From Oxytricha trifallax (lineage: Eukaryota > Ciliophora > Spirotrichea > Sporadotrichida > Oxytrichidae): a stretch of DNA of 64,000 nt. The position numbers were made by a program, and so were the translations under genes. The notes below the pieces were generated by a model that was not told the DNA's origin, made no database searches, and saw only the letters and a list, made by a program, of their open reading frames with translations. The stretch spans positions 62,001-126,000 of the forward strand of contig ARYC01017706.1 of NCBI GenBank assembly GCA_000711775.1. Direction: 5' to 3'. Shown in pieces: positions 1 to 11,300 of the stretch (within the stretch, counting starts at the first letter, position 1; every line of letters begins with the position of its first letter).

Positions 1-2757
1 ACCCAAGGACTATGATGAAGATATAAAGAAGCAGCAGCAGGTTGAGGAAGAACAAAGAAAAAGGAACGAAGATGAGGACAAATCAACTTAAAACGTAGAC
101 GTCTTCAAAAACAACATCAAGTCCAGAAAGGCTCTGTAGATGGCTATAAATGATAAGTCCACTCCAAAAGTATTTAGTATCATACTTATATATAATTACA
201 GTAGTTTACCATACTCTGTTCCCTCTTTATTTTTCATTATATAAAGCAATTCGCCACTTGAGAATAACAATGAACTTGGTGATGGTATGCCTGCTTGCTC
301 TGGCCATCACTGAATTCTCAGTCATAAATTCTTAATTTAATGATATCAATGAGAACTTCAACCTTATTTAACAATCATATGGTAGAATCTCTGAGATTCA
401 AAGAATTGCTTACAAATTTATTTAAGTTTTTTTAAATTATTTTTATCAATAGTCAATTAGGTTATGCTATATATGTATTGTACAACGTTCGAAGTTTGAT
501 ATTGATCAATGAAAAAAAGCAGACTGTATTTTAAAACTATACAACTAAATCAGACTTTGTCTCATATTTTAATTTTACTTATCAATAATATGTTAAATAT
601 ATTATAATTAATTAATAATATATTTAATAATATAATTAATAATTTACTATAATTGATTTGAATATTTGCAGAGTGACATAGAAGAAGCTTTGAATAATCT
701 CTATGATCTGCAGAATACTATATCTTTAACTTCCCTTTCAATGAGTGACCAGCAGCATAAATTAGTGGATACCAAGACTGTGAATTTGTATTTCAGGGAC
801 TAGGATGAGACTCTTAAGACTTTGAGTTAAAGATTAATTAAATATATCATCGATTGGTCATAGCGAATTAAATTTATGAAATATATATCATTCTAAGTTT
901 CTCATTAACAGAAGCAGTACTATAAGTGTCATCTGCTGTGTTCACTGCTCGTCATTTGAACATATCTGAATTTAAGGAGACGCAGGAAGATGTGTATTTT
1001 ATCACTTACAATGTTTACAACGATTTCTTGATTGCCTTGAGGAAGAGTTCACTTTACTATGTGCAAGATCTGCATGATAGAACTAACCAGAAAACTCAAT
1101 TATATATCACTATCAACAATTGACACTTCAATTGTATTAAATAATGTTTGAATATGTTAAACTGAGTTGATTTTGATCTTATTCCTGGCGTCAGTGGGAT
1201 GCATGTTTCTTTCTTTGACAGTCTAAAAATAGTAAAAGCACTGTGTTCAAAAATTAAATATAAATATAAATTGAGTCCTTTTACCTGTGATATCAAACGT
1301 GAATTTAGCAAGGATGAAAGTTCTTTCTTTGTTCGTAGACATACCAAACCATCACGTATTTACTTTAGGTTTTAAATGTGAGAGATTCATAACTAGCTTC
1401 CAAGATGATCATAACGATGAGATCGAGTCTGAAGAAGGTGATAATTAATAATTTTAACATTATTAATTGATAATGCAAAAACAGATGAACAAGAGATGAG
1501 CATGTCAAACTAGAACAAGAGAGGTGGACATAAATTGCCAAAAAATTCCACAAGATCAAACAGGAAATTCCTTCTCAAAGCAGGCTCAGCTACTCTAGCT
1601 ACATCTGCTTATTTCATTAATGATAAAGTAATTTTACCATTGCCTATAATTGAGTTTCTTATTTCCTGGCAATGTTCATTTTGTCTTTACAATACATAAG
1701 CAACATTTAAATTATCACAGAGGAAATGAACACTCTTGCTCAAGCTGAGTCTTACTACTCTTTCTCACAAAATACCGTGAGAGAAATGATTTATAATCCA
1801 GAGAAGCCAGTGCTCAATCATAATAGTTATGAAGTAGCCAGAGATACCATTGAATAACTCTTCAGACTAAATTAACTCATTTTAATAAATATGTTTTTTA
1901 TTGCTACCATCTTATTGAAAATGGTAAACAAAAATTCTAAAAAGACTTAAATTTGACTCATTTTGGAGGATCATTTTAGTAACAGAGAAATACTAAAGGA
2001 TGACTATAAGAACATTTTCCAGGATGTTTATCAAACAGATGTTTGTTCTCAACCACATAGTATTCAATTAAGTCTTATCCCCTATTATAAATTCTTCCAT
2101 TAATGCATCTAACACCCAGATTCCCAACCATATATTTTTAATTTCCAAAATTAACTAAATCTATTCATGCCAGACATTTATCTCAGGTGCTGCCACTCAC
2201 GGACTTCAAACAGTGCTAGTAAGATACTTTGAAACCCTGAAAAACTTGCTTAAAACCTATGTGCTCTATCAGGAGAAGGGCTTCAAAGTGATGAACTTAT
2301 ACAACACCAATATATTCTTGGAGTTGTACATCATTTAGTTCAGATTCATTTAAGACTCGTTTAGAAGTTTTGTTAATACTCTTAAAGACTCAGTAAACTA
2401 AGATTTTTAGAGTAGATCAGACACATTTATTAAATTTTCAAGTAACATATTGTTATTAAAAATGATAGATAATTTAAGGTTTTAGTCTATTTAATATAAG
2501 ACACCAGAATGGCTGCATTTATAGTATTTGTTATAGGAATTTTAATAGGATATTTAATAATTTGGACTCCTTTCGTGAACAAACTTAACAATGAGGTATT
2601 TACATTTTTTCTTAATAATTCCACCCTATAGATATGGAGAACAAAGTCCATGTTAACAATCATTCCAATCGAGGTGATTTTGAAAATACCCAGAATCCAA
2701 GAATTCCTGCACAGCTAGAGCTTCTTCACCAACAAATCTAACAGTTCAGGGTAGTGA
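1..2757 (+). CDS. PAS-A: C-terminal half of a large multi-span PAS-domain membrane protein (5' end outside window)
   Basis: The first complete germline codon frame starts at base 2 and runs through eleven IESs and one intron to TGA at 2755-2757. It aligns residue for residue with the C-terminal halves of PAS-B and PAS-C downstream: a charged Glu/Lys-rich stretch, a transmembrane segment (MNLVMVCLLALAITEFSV, coding near 270-330), a long extracellular-type region (ISEFKETQEDVYFITYNVYN, near 965-1020), further hydrophobic spans (LILILFLASVG near 1165; LAMFILSL near 1665; AAFIVFVIGILIGYLIIW near 2512-2570) and a cytosolic tail ending in the conserved motif IWRTKSMLTIIPIEV. Ciliates have many such proteins, with N-terminal membrane spans, a PAS domain and C-terminal spans, related to the tiny-macrocysts (tmc) type. 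The PAS domain itself is outside the window. The function is probably membrane signalling or sensing, by inference only. TAA/TAG are read as Gln throughout. Confidence 0.85.
167..2631 (+). other. IESs and intron of PAS-A (11 pointer pairs)
   Basis: Pointer pairs whose removal (one copy kept) restores frame and paralogue alignment: AAAG 167-170/243-246; TACAA 411-415/481-485; ATATTT 564-569/662-667; AGTT 825-828/896-899; AAACT 1092-1096/1159-1163; AGTC 1220-1223/1274-1277; TGATAAT 1439-1445/1468-1474 (29-bp IES); CTTATTTC 1608-1615/1658-1665; ACTCATTTT 1875-1883/1956-1964; TTATC 2075-2079/2178-2182; AGACAC 2419-2424/2499-2504. A GT-AG intron of 36 nt lies at 2596-2631, at the same place as the intron of PAS-B (17385-17480); PAS-C lacks it. 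Confidence 0.8.
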
Positions 2758-3018
2758 GAATATTAGTGAAATTGATAGATTTTACATAATTGATTAACTT
2801 TTACATATAAAAGTTTGATGAAAAATACCTTAGAAATATTAGACAATAGAAGAAATGTTAGCGAACTAAAATTACTAAACAGACCTTTTTAAAAATATTA
2901 AGAACTTCATTAAGAAATTAAGTTTAGAGTGTGTCTATGTTATTCTTATAATTATGATAAATGTTAAATTTCATCTGCCTCCTCTGGCTGATGCTTTTCC
3001 TGATTTATACTGACAAAA
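2758..3018. other. Short intergenic spacer, tail-to-tail (PAS-A / CK1)
   Basis: AT-rich 261 bp between two stop codons. I see no gene. It should hold both 3' UTRs and the sites where the two macronuclear chromosomes receive telomeres. Confidence 0.5.
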
Positions 3019-5049
3019 TCAATGAAATTTTAAGATTAAGATATTTGGTATAATTTTATTATAAAATTTAGAGTTCTTGTCCCCAGAATTGCCACTGCTG
3101 GAGCCACCATTTTTTGCGTCAAATTCAATCTTAGTTTCATCATTTTCATTATCAAAGCTCATCTTGGCAACTCCGCCTTTGCTATCCTTGCCACTTGCAC
3201 CACCTGCTTTGCCGTTATCATCATCCTCTTACTCGCTAGAGTCCTCTTCTTCTTACTCTTCGTCCTCATCCTCTTCCTCATCACTTTCACTCTTGTTCTT
3301 AAACTAAGAGCCACTGGCTGGTATATTTTTGACATTATTGGGTAGGTTTAGAGCAGCCACACCATTCCCATTGATCATTTGGTTCAAACCATCATTGCTC
3401 TACCCTTCTCCAACTAGCAAACTGGGCTGAAACTAATTTGGTTTTCTTTCGATGGTGTTGTTATTTATGAGTGGCTTGTCTATTTTATCAATGATTGTCC
3501 AGTCAAATACATAGTCGTACTCGTAACCCTCTTTTTACATTAAGTCCACGAATACCTGCCTCAAATATTTAAGAACATAAACAAGTAAATAAAAGGTAAT
3601 ATATTTGGAGTTATAAATATGGATAGTCGGGTTTATCTTCGAATCTAAGTGATCTGCAATAATGCAAATAATTAGAAAATTCAGCAGGCAGACCTACACA
3701 AATCTATTCGATTGGTAAAGCCAATTTAGATTCCATAATTTTTTGATATTTTTCTTGCATTACTTGCACATTTAACTTTTAAAATAAACAATTGAAATGG
3801 CAAAAAGCTCTTAATATTTATTTCATGAGGAAATTATTGGAGATATACAAAATTTAAGTTCTACCAGGCGAGTGACCCATTGGCCATATAAACTAAAACA
3901 TAACCAATACTCTCCAAATCATCTCTTCTTGATTACTCTATACCCAGATGAGCGTTTACACTGGCATATCTAGCTGTACCTGTCAAGTTCTTATTCTCCT
4001 TGTAGGGTTAAGATACATTAAAAATAATTCTTAGTAAAAACATATCAAAATTATGTATAGAATAGGGTATATGCTAATGTGTTTTGCCATCTCTGTAACG
4101 TTTAGCTAATCCAAAATCAATCATGTGTAAAATGTGTGATTTTTTCCCAAGACCCATCAAGAAATTCTCAGGTTTGATATCTCTATGGACGAAATTCTTT
4201 GCATGAAGTCTAGCAATAGTACCAAGCATTTATTATTTAATAAGGTAAATATGTTTACATTTAAATTAATTTAGCTATATAAGAGTGGAAATAAATAATG
4301 GTATACATTTTGTAAAATTTTTAACAATTATAAAGGATTATCATTTGATGAGCGATCATTAGTACAGTTTTTAGTGAAAATCTACCACCACAGAACTTGA
4401 ACAAATCCTCAAGAGATGGCCCCAATAAATCGATGACCATAATTTGCAAGCCTTTATCTCTATTGCCTTCTTGCCCACTCCAGAATACCTGAGGAAAGCC
4501 TTTCAAATGATGCCCATTTTAATGCAGTGATCTTAATAATTTGGCTTCATGCGCTAATTATGGGTTCTTAATGTCTTGTTTTTCCTATACATAATTTAAT
4601 AAGGAACTATATTTCAAATGTATTGATAATACTTATGAAATTACAAATGAAAACTCTTAGAACTTATGCACGTGATTTTAAAGTGCTGTTTTCTTTGTAA
4701 TTTATACTAATTAACCATTTACTTACAATTTTAATAGCGACATAATCTCCAGTCTCAACATTAGTGCCAAGTTAAATTTATCCAAAAGACCCCTCTCCAA
4801 GAGTCCTCCCCACTAGGAACTTCTCTCCAATGACTATACTATCAGGTGGCAATTTAGCCAATATTTCAGATGGACTCATTTTAGTAGGTGGACCTACTTG
4901 AGCTCCAGAGACAGGAATTTAACCATCTTTCTTATCAATATGCTATAATTTTACAAGTTTAAGAATGTCTGTGATTGAATCAAATTTAATAGAAATATCC
5001 ATATAGAATGACAGTCAAATAGATTACTTACACCTGATTTATCTACCAT
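3019..5049 (-). CDS. Casein kinase 1 family Ser/Thr protein kinase
   Basis: The minus-strand start is ATG at 5049-5047 (MVDKS, split by an intron). Visible CK1 landmarks in order are: glycine loop [22 protein letters not shown] lysine, the CK1-specific [20 protein letters not shown], catalytic loop [35 protein letters not shown], then [20 protein letters not shown] and [12 protein letters not shown] (CK1 has no APE motif, as here). The kinase domain closes with [20 protein letters not shown] and YDYVFDW. The C-terminal tail is acidic and Ser-rich (Glu/Asp runs near 3220-3290, Gly/Ser/Asn after that). Stop TGA is at 3019-3021. CK1s phosphorylate acidic or primed Ser/Thr sites in many pathways; this looks catalytically complete. 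Its start lies 255 bp from the divergent PAS-B start. Confidence 0.95.
3563..5033 (-). other. Introns and IESs of the CK1 gene
   Basis: Two GT-AG introns (minus strand) at 4969-5033 and 4585-4726. IES pointer pairs, given on the + strand: AAATAT 3563-3568/3615-3620; ATTTAA 3770-3775/3852-3857; TAGGGT 4003-4008/4063-4068; CATTT 4227-4231/4342-4346. Each junction rejoins CK1 consensus sequence in frame. A possible further short IES with pointer AAATTT near 3028-3070 would shorten the last dozen residues but keep the same stop. Confidence 0.8.
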
Positions 5050-5304
5050 TACTACTTTATTTATATTTACTTAATTTAATTATAAGCCCACTCTGATACT
5101 TTTAATATTGCCTTTTTAATTTTAAATCATATCAAATTTCACCAAAACTATGCAAACCTATAAATCACTTCTTTCTTGCAATATTATTTGTGATTTTAAT
5201 TTAATTGATATTGTTTCACAGTGATTGACTAAATCGATTTATTATAACTCATGCCAGTAATAATTATATAAATTATAACTTTATTAATGCTAGACAAGAA
5301 AACA
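5050..5304. promoter_or_regulatory. Head-to-head spacer between CK1 and PAS-B
   Basis: 255 bp, very AT-rich, between the divergent start codons at 5049 (-) and 5305 (+). It must hold both 5' UTRs and upstream signals if either gene keeps them in its macronuclear chromosome. No specific motif was recognised. Confidence 0.4.
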
Positions 5305-8300
5305 ATGTCGAAGACCTAGCAGCAGCAACAGACGTTGGAGCGAGACGCCAATAGGACGTTCTTGCAGCGGCTGGAGGAGGACGTCAAAAATGCCATTTTT
5401 AATGTTGTCTATATTTTACTCAAAGACGATGAAACTACATTCTGGAAATACTTTCTCATTTTATATTTGTGATAAAGATTCTTTCAAGTTTTATATAATA
5501 AGTTGGATTTTATTAAAGAATATATAATCTTTTAATTTCTTTTTCTCCTTATATTGCATTGCGAATTTTAATTCAAATTTATATTAAATTAAGTAATCAT
5601 TATATTTATTCAATAGTGATAGACTTCTTCCAGATCTTATTTTACTCTTTTCACAATATAAACGAATAGTTCTTATCAATTAAATTATTAATTAATTTAT
5701 TCTTTGAATGTGGTATGTATGGAATAATTCTTATTTATTCTAAGTTCACTTATATAATTTAAAATTAGTATTTTTTAATTAAAAATAATAATTTAATGTT
5801 TGAATTTCTTAAATTAAATCTTAAGTTGCTTGGCTGACATATTTAAAATGGATAAATTACAAATAATTCTTTCAATTTTTCAATTTTATTGATATTATTT
5901 CACACTCAAGATTTCTTAATTTCCTACATTTGACGTGGTATTTGTTGTAATTTCAAATCAAATTTACACTATTTTCATGTTAATCATAAGCTAATCAGAC
6001 TTAACATAAATTTATGGTGATTAAATTTTTATATAATATTTAGAAAATTTATAATATATTTTAAATTAGAATCAAATTTTTGTTGAGGATTTATCTAATT
6101 CAACCATTTATATACATATATTTCTCTATTTATAAATTTTGTTGTTGTTAATATACTTATTAAGCTATTGACATGTAGAAATAATTTATAAATAATTTTT
6201 ATTATATTTTTTCATTCTTTTGTCTGAAGAATTTAAGTATTTTTATTTTCAGCAAAAAGATTTTCTGAAAAATTGTATATTGAACAAAATAAAATGCTTA
6301 AAACCACAAATAATCAAAAAATTTTTATATACTTAAGGAGTTGTTATTTCGATGAAACAAAAAATTACTAGGATTTTGATATTTTTGGTATTATTCTATA
6401 TTTTTTCAACTTCAAGATGTTCTTAAAGTAAATATTTAAATTTATTAATTTTTTGCATCTAGTTAATCTTAAATTTTTTTCAACTGTTAGAAAAATAAAA
6501 GTTCTTCATATACGATAAAACTATATAAGTATACATTTATTATTAGGCCAAGATCATCTGACAACATTTTACTTCACCAATTCGATCAAATTTATATCTC
6601 TTTAAATTTATGAGTATAAAAGAGCAATACTTGAATCATAGAGAATGGTGAATAATTTTTGTTTTATAGATAGAGAAAACTTGGGAATCAGACAGTGCTG
6701 TGGATTATTTATAAACATTCCTGGGTTTCTTTCACATAGTTCCTTGGCTCCCTGATTTAGATCTAGTTACATACTTTTGATTAATTTATTCATTTTTAGT
6801 TTACTTTATTACACTGTGAAATCATTATAAACCACTTCATATATTTATTAAAATCCCCAACTTAGTGACATTTTACATATGCGTGTTCATAGCTGTGTTG
6901 ATATTGCTGGACATATTTTATGTAAATTATGCTTAGAATAATACGAAATACTCTTTTGCATGGCCTATCTAAGCTCTCAGATCTATATGCTTCTTGCTTA
7001 AAACTGTACTTTTCCTTCCTATTTTCGGTAAGTTTTTAAAATTAAAATATTTGATTATAGTTCATAGAGTGTTCTAAAAATTTTAATTGCAATTCAATTA
7101 TATCAAATTAAAGTTACTTTTCTACTTTAAAGTGTTTGTGCTGTGTAATTAATGAATATTTAGAAATGTTTGTTTCGATGTTAGTATGTGACAAAGCAAC
7201 CAGTGGGGACCTTGTCCATTACATTTACGAAGAATTTGAGTGTTGGACTGGTATGCATATTATTCATGCAGCCTTCGGAGTTCTGGGAAGCGTTCTAATT
7301 GTCTTTAAAAAATAAAACAAATAAATCATTTTAAGTTATCTTAGAGGCATTAGTTATTTCATTAACGTATTACAAACCAATGGGGTCAGCAAATGATGCA
7401 AGCACAAAAATAAATTCAAGAGCGGATACTTTCGTATTAATTGAGAAAATAATATTGGCAGTTGTGTTTCAAAACCTTAGAAATATTAGCTATCAGTGGG
7501 TTCTAATAGTCTTGATATCATTTAAATTTTCACTTAAAAATTCTAGTTTACAAAAGCTGAATGTGATTATTTACATATCAGTTCTCTCATTTGTAGCATT
7601 TTTGAAATATTACACCGAATAACCTTATCACAACGAGAGCATTGGCACAACTTTTAACTTTTTATCTGCAGTATTTGCATGGGCCAACACAGTCTTGCTA
7701 ATCTCTAAAATTCTCGAGGAATCTGCTTTCAATGGCTCTCTTCAAATGTTTTTTCTTGGAATACCTTTGATATTCGCACTTATCGTTTTTAAGAAGGACG
7801 AAAGAGTGGACAATTTAATGCTGAATGTTAGTAATTTCTTGAAAGGGGAGGAAGTCATGGAGCAAGTCCGATACTTCATGCAGTTGGTCTCGAAGAAGGA
7901 CAGCGATAGAAATAGCGATATTATACTCAAGGGGTATGTGTTTCAACATGAGGACAGTTGTCCGAACGAGCAATTAATATATTGAATGTCATTTAATATA
8001 TAGTTCTATAAGTAAAAATGTGCGATATAGTATGTTATAAACTTTAATTAAATGCTAACTGAAGCAATATAAGTAGAGTATGATAAATACTGCATCAAGT
8101 ATACTTAAATTATTGACAAATATATGTAATTAAAAACTTTAAAATCATAATAAATCAGGTTTAAGAGTAATAAAGATAAAAGGAAGAAGTAGTAACATTC
8201 TTAGTAATCACAACTTTACTTCAATTAATAAATAATAACTTGAGAAATAATTGATGTACTAATATAAATTGTTAAACTTTAAATGATGTAGAATGTGGAT

Positions 8301-11300
8301 AATTAGTAAATATTAATGCAACATGCTAAAAATATGTACAGAATTGGTATTCAGAAGTTTCCCACTAATTCTTATCTAAGAATTGCATATGCTTTTTTCC
8401 TTATTGAAAAGATAAAATAAAATTTAAATCATATTTTGACATCATTTACATTGAAATAAGCATACTAAAAATATGGGAAATATTTATTTACTTGATGATA
8501 TAAAAGATGAACAAGAAGCAGGAAGCCCTTGCTGAGTTGAATGCAGCATCTTTATTGAATCCTCCATTTGATGAGTAATTTATCATTTTCAGATATAAAA
8601 AGCTAAGTGAAGAGTATGGAGATGCTGGAGGAACCTCTAGTTTCGCTTCATCTATTGAAGACCGCTCCAAATAAAACTTATAGTATAAAATGTTTAATTA
8701 TATTTTAATGAGAATAATCCTTTTTTATGTCATATTGAGTAGTGATAGTAACAAATCATAATACTAATTTGTTCAATTCATAAAATTGCAAATTATTTAA
8801 AACTCAAAAAGCAACATGGATTTGATGGCTAAATTTGCATATGAATCTAACTTCAGACAGCTGTCCATTCATATAGAGCGTTGTGCTCAGTATCATTTAG
8901 AATTCTGGAATTAATTAAGGGAAGAGAGACCAGATGTTGCTAAATTAGGTGAGTCAGGATAGCATATCAATTAGAGCATTACTCATGTTGATAACATTTG
9001 GAATTCACTCTAGAAGCTTAACTCTATAATTAATTGGGAAATAATCAAGCAATTCTATATAAGTGCACTTTGTGAATTATCAAGGGAATTATTAAGTTGT
9101 GCTTCTTTTTTTAATGTTATAACGTGCCTAAAGCTCTAAGACTATATGGAAAGTACTTAATGGAAATTTTACACGATAAAGATGGAGGTATAGATCTGCT
9201 TTAAAGAGCTAAGGATGCAGCAAACGTAAAACACAATTATTACGATGGTGCCGGCGGAGGAGGCATGTTAGAGGATTTAAATGATATACAGTATATGTCT
9301 TCAGATGGTACGCCATGTATTTATGTTAGTGGAGACCTGGATAAAATTGGAATGATCACTCAATCAAATGCTGGGGCTACTAGGATCTTTGGATATCAAC
9401 CATTAGAAATAAGGAATCATATCTAATCCAAAAAGAATTTAAGTATCAATTTTAGTCAGGTTTACTCATTTACAATTAAAGAGCCTTGAATAATAAATTA
9501 TTTCGAATCACAATGTTGAAAAGTTAATGCCAGAAATGTATGCGAAAAATCACTCGAAAGTATTGGAAGATGCATTAATGAAAGGTCCAGAAAACATTCC
9601 TAATAAGGAGAGATTAGTTTTTGCAAGACATAAATCTGGCTACATATTTCCAGTTTGGCTTTAATTAAAAATGGTGTAGAATATCTCTAATGGAGTTCAG
9701 TTTGTTGCTATGTTCAAAGTAGATAAGAAGCTAATGTTAGTTTAATCTAAAAAAAGTTTTTATTTCAGCCCATAAAACTTAAGGTTCAATTTTATTTATT
9801 AAATTCTAAAGTATTAATAAGCTAATGTCATCAAACATTGGTTTCATTTTACTGAACAAAGAGAAGAAAATACAAGGGATTTCTTCATCTTGCATGCGAC
9901 TAATGAACTTGGACCTAGCTAGAATGCGCAGATTGACTGGAAATGGATATGACTTGAATAAATTGGCTCCTAGTATGTTTACCAGTCCAGAGGAATTTTT
10001 CTATTCCCATTCTTCCAGTAAACAAGGTGTATAAGTTAAAAAATAGAAATATTTCATCAATAATCTATAATAAATATAAAATAATTATAAATATTAAGTT
10101 GAGTGGAATATTCCTAAATTTGAGAGAAACAAAAATGCTCCAAGATTGCCCTAAATGGGTACACTTAAAGCTATTGTGAAATTAAATAAGTCATAATTAG
10201 ATAAATCATATAAACAGATACATGTTTTGCTAATAAACAGAGAAGCACAGGCGGTAAAGATCAAAATATCATATATTTTTATCTTTTTTTTTAAAGATCT
10301 AAGATAAGGTACGCTTATGAATAGCACAATGACTAATAATCAAGGCGCTCATTAAGATTAGGATACTGGCACATTCTCTAAAGAAGGTAGAAGTTCAATT
10401 AAGTTTGGGCTTAATAAGAAAAAAGTGAAAGAATTTCACATAATTTTAAATAAATTAGATTAAATTATATTAAAAAATTTATCTCCCCTTTATAACAATA
10501 ACAACTTGAATAATTAACTGTAGAGTTATACAGTGATAGATTAGAAGTTTACACTAAATGTTTCAGTGAATAACATAGTATCATTTATTAAAATTACAAG
10601 TAAAATTTTGACATTTATGTAATTGAATTATTGCATTCATTTATTGTTATAATGGGGGAATTAGGAGAAATAGGTTGGTATTTGAGAATAGATGGGTTAC
10701 CTCATGAAAAGAAAGGCTAAGTTATTAACGAATTTCCTCAATCAAATGCAATAAATGAAGGCAATACTCGCCATAAGCCTGTAAATAATGAATTAAGATA
10801 TCTTAGCATTATAGCGAATCTTGATATAATAGATAAGTGATTATAATTTTTATATTAAGCCGACACATTAGCAAAGAGAAAGAGTCAAGCAACCTCTGTT
10901 TTAATTCAGATATGATGGAGACAGTGGTCGATTTGTAAGGGAACTCAAAGAAAGCCTGCATGTAGATAATGCCATAAAAGACCCTAATTTTATTGATGGA
11001 AATTTTGCAACTCCAAACTATATTGACTTCGATAGTTCACCAAAGAATGGGGAAGACAAAGAAGATCAAGATGTTTCCCCTATTATAAGTAAGAGTGGCT
11101 AGAAAGGCAATGAGATTTTACTATTTTTAATCAAAATATGTTACTTAAAATTAATAAATCTTTTTGAATCACACTCCAATTACTTGTTTAATATACCGTA
11201 TACATTAAATAAAATGAGAAGTTGGATGTTACAGATATAATGATAGATATAAAGCCATCAAATGAACCCTCAAAAGACAGTTAACCACTAAACACAACCA

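Noticed and set aside
3077-3307. Ser/Leu/Pro-rich + strand reading frame
   Set aside because: It is the complement of the acidic Glu/Asp/Ser tail of the CK1 gene on the minus strand.
5264-5280. AT-rich palindromes in spacers as regulatory sites
   Set aside because: Such words arise constantly at this base composition; no position or copy evidence supports function.
7977-8501. ATAT repeat as pointer joining the two PAS-B parts directly
   Set aside because: It restores frame, but it skips a real MDS at about 8318-8406 (LRIAYAFFLIEK) that matches PAS-C. ATTAAT and AAAAGAT junctions explain all of it better.
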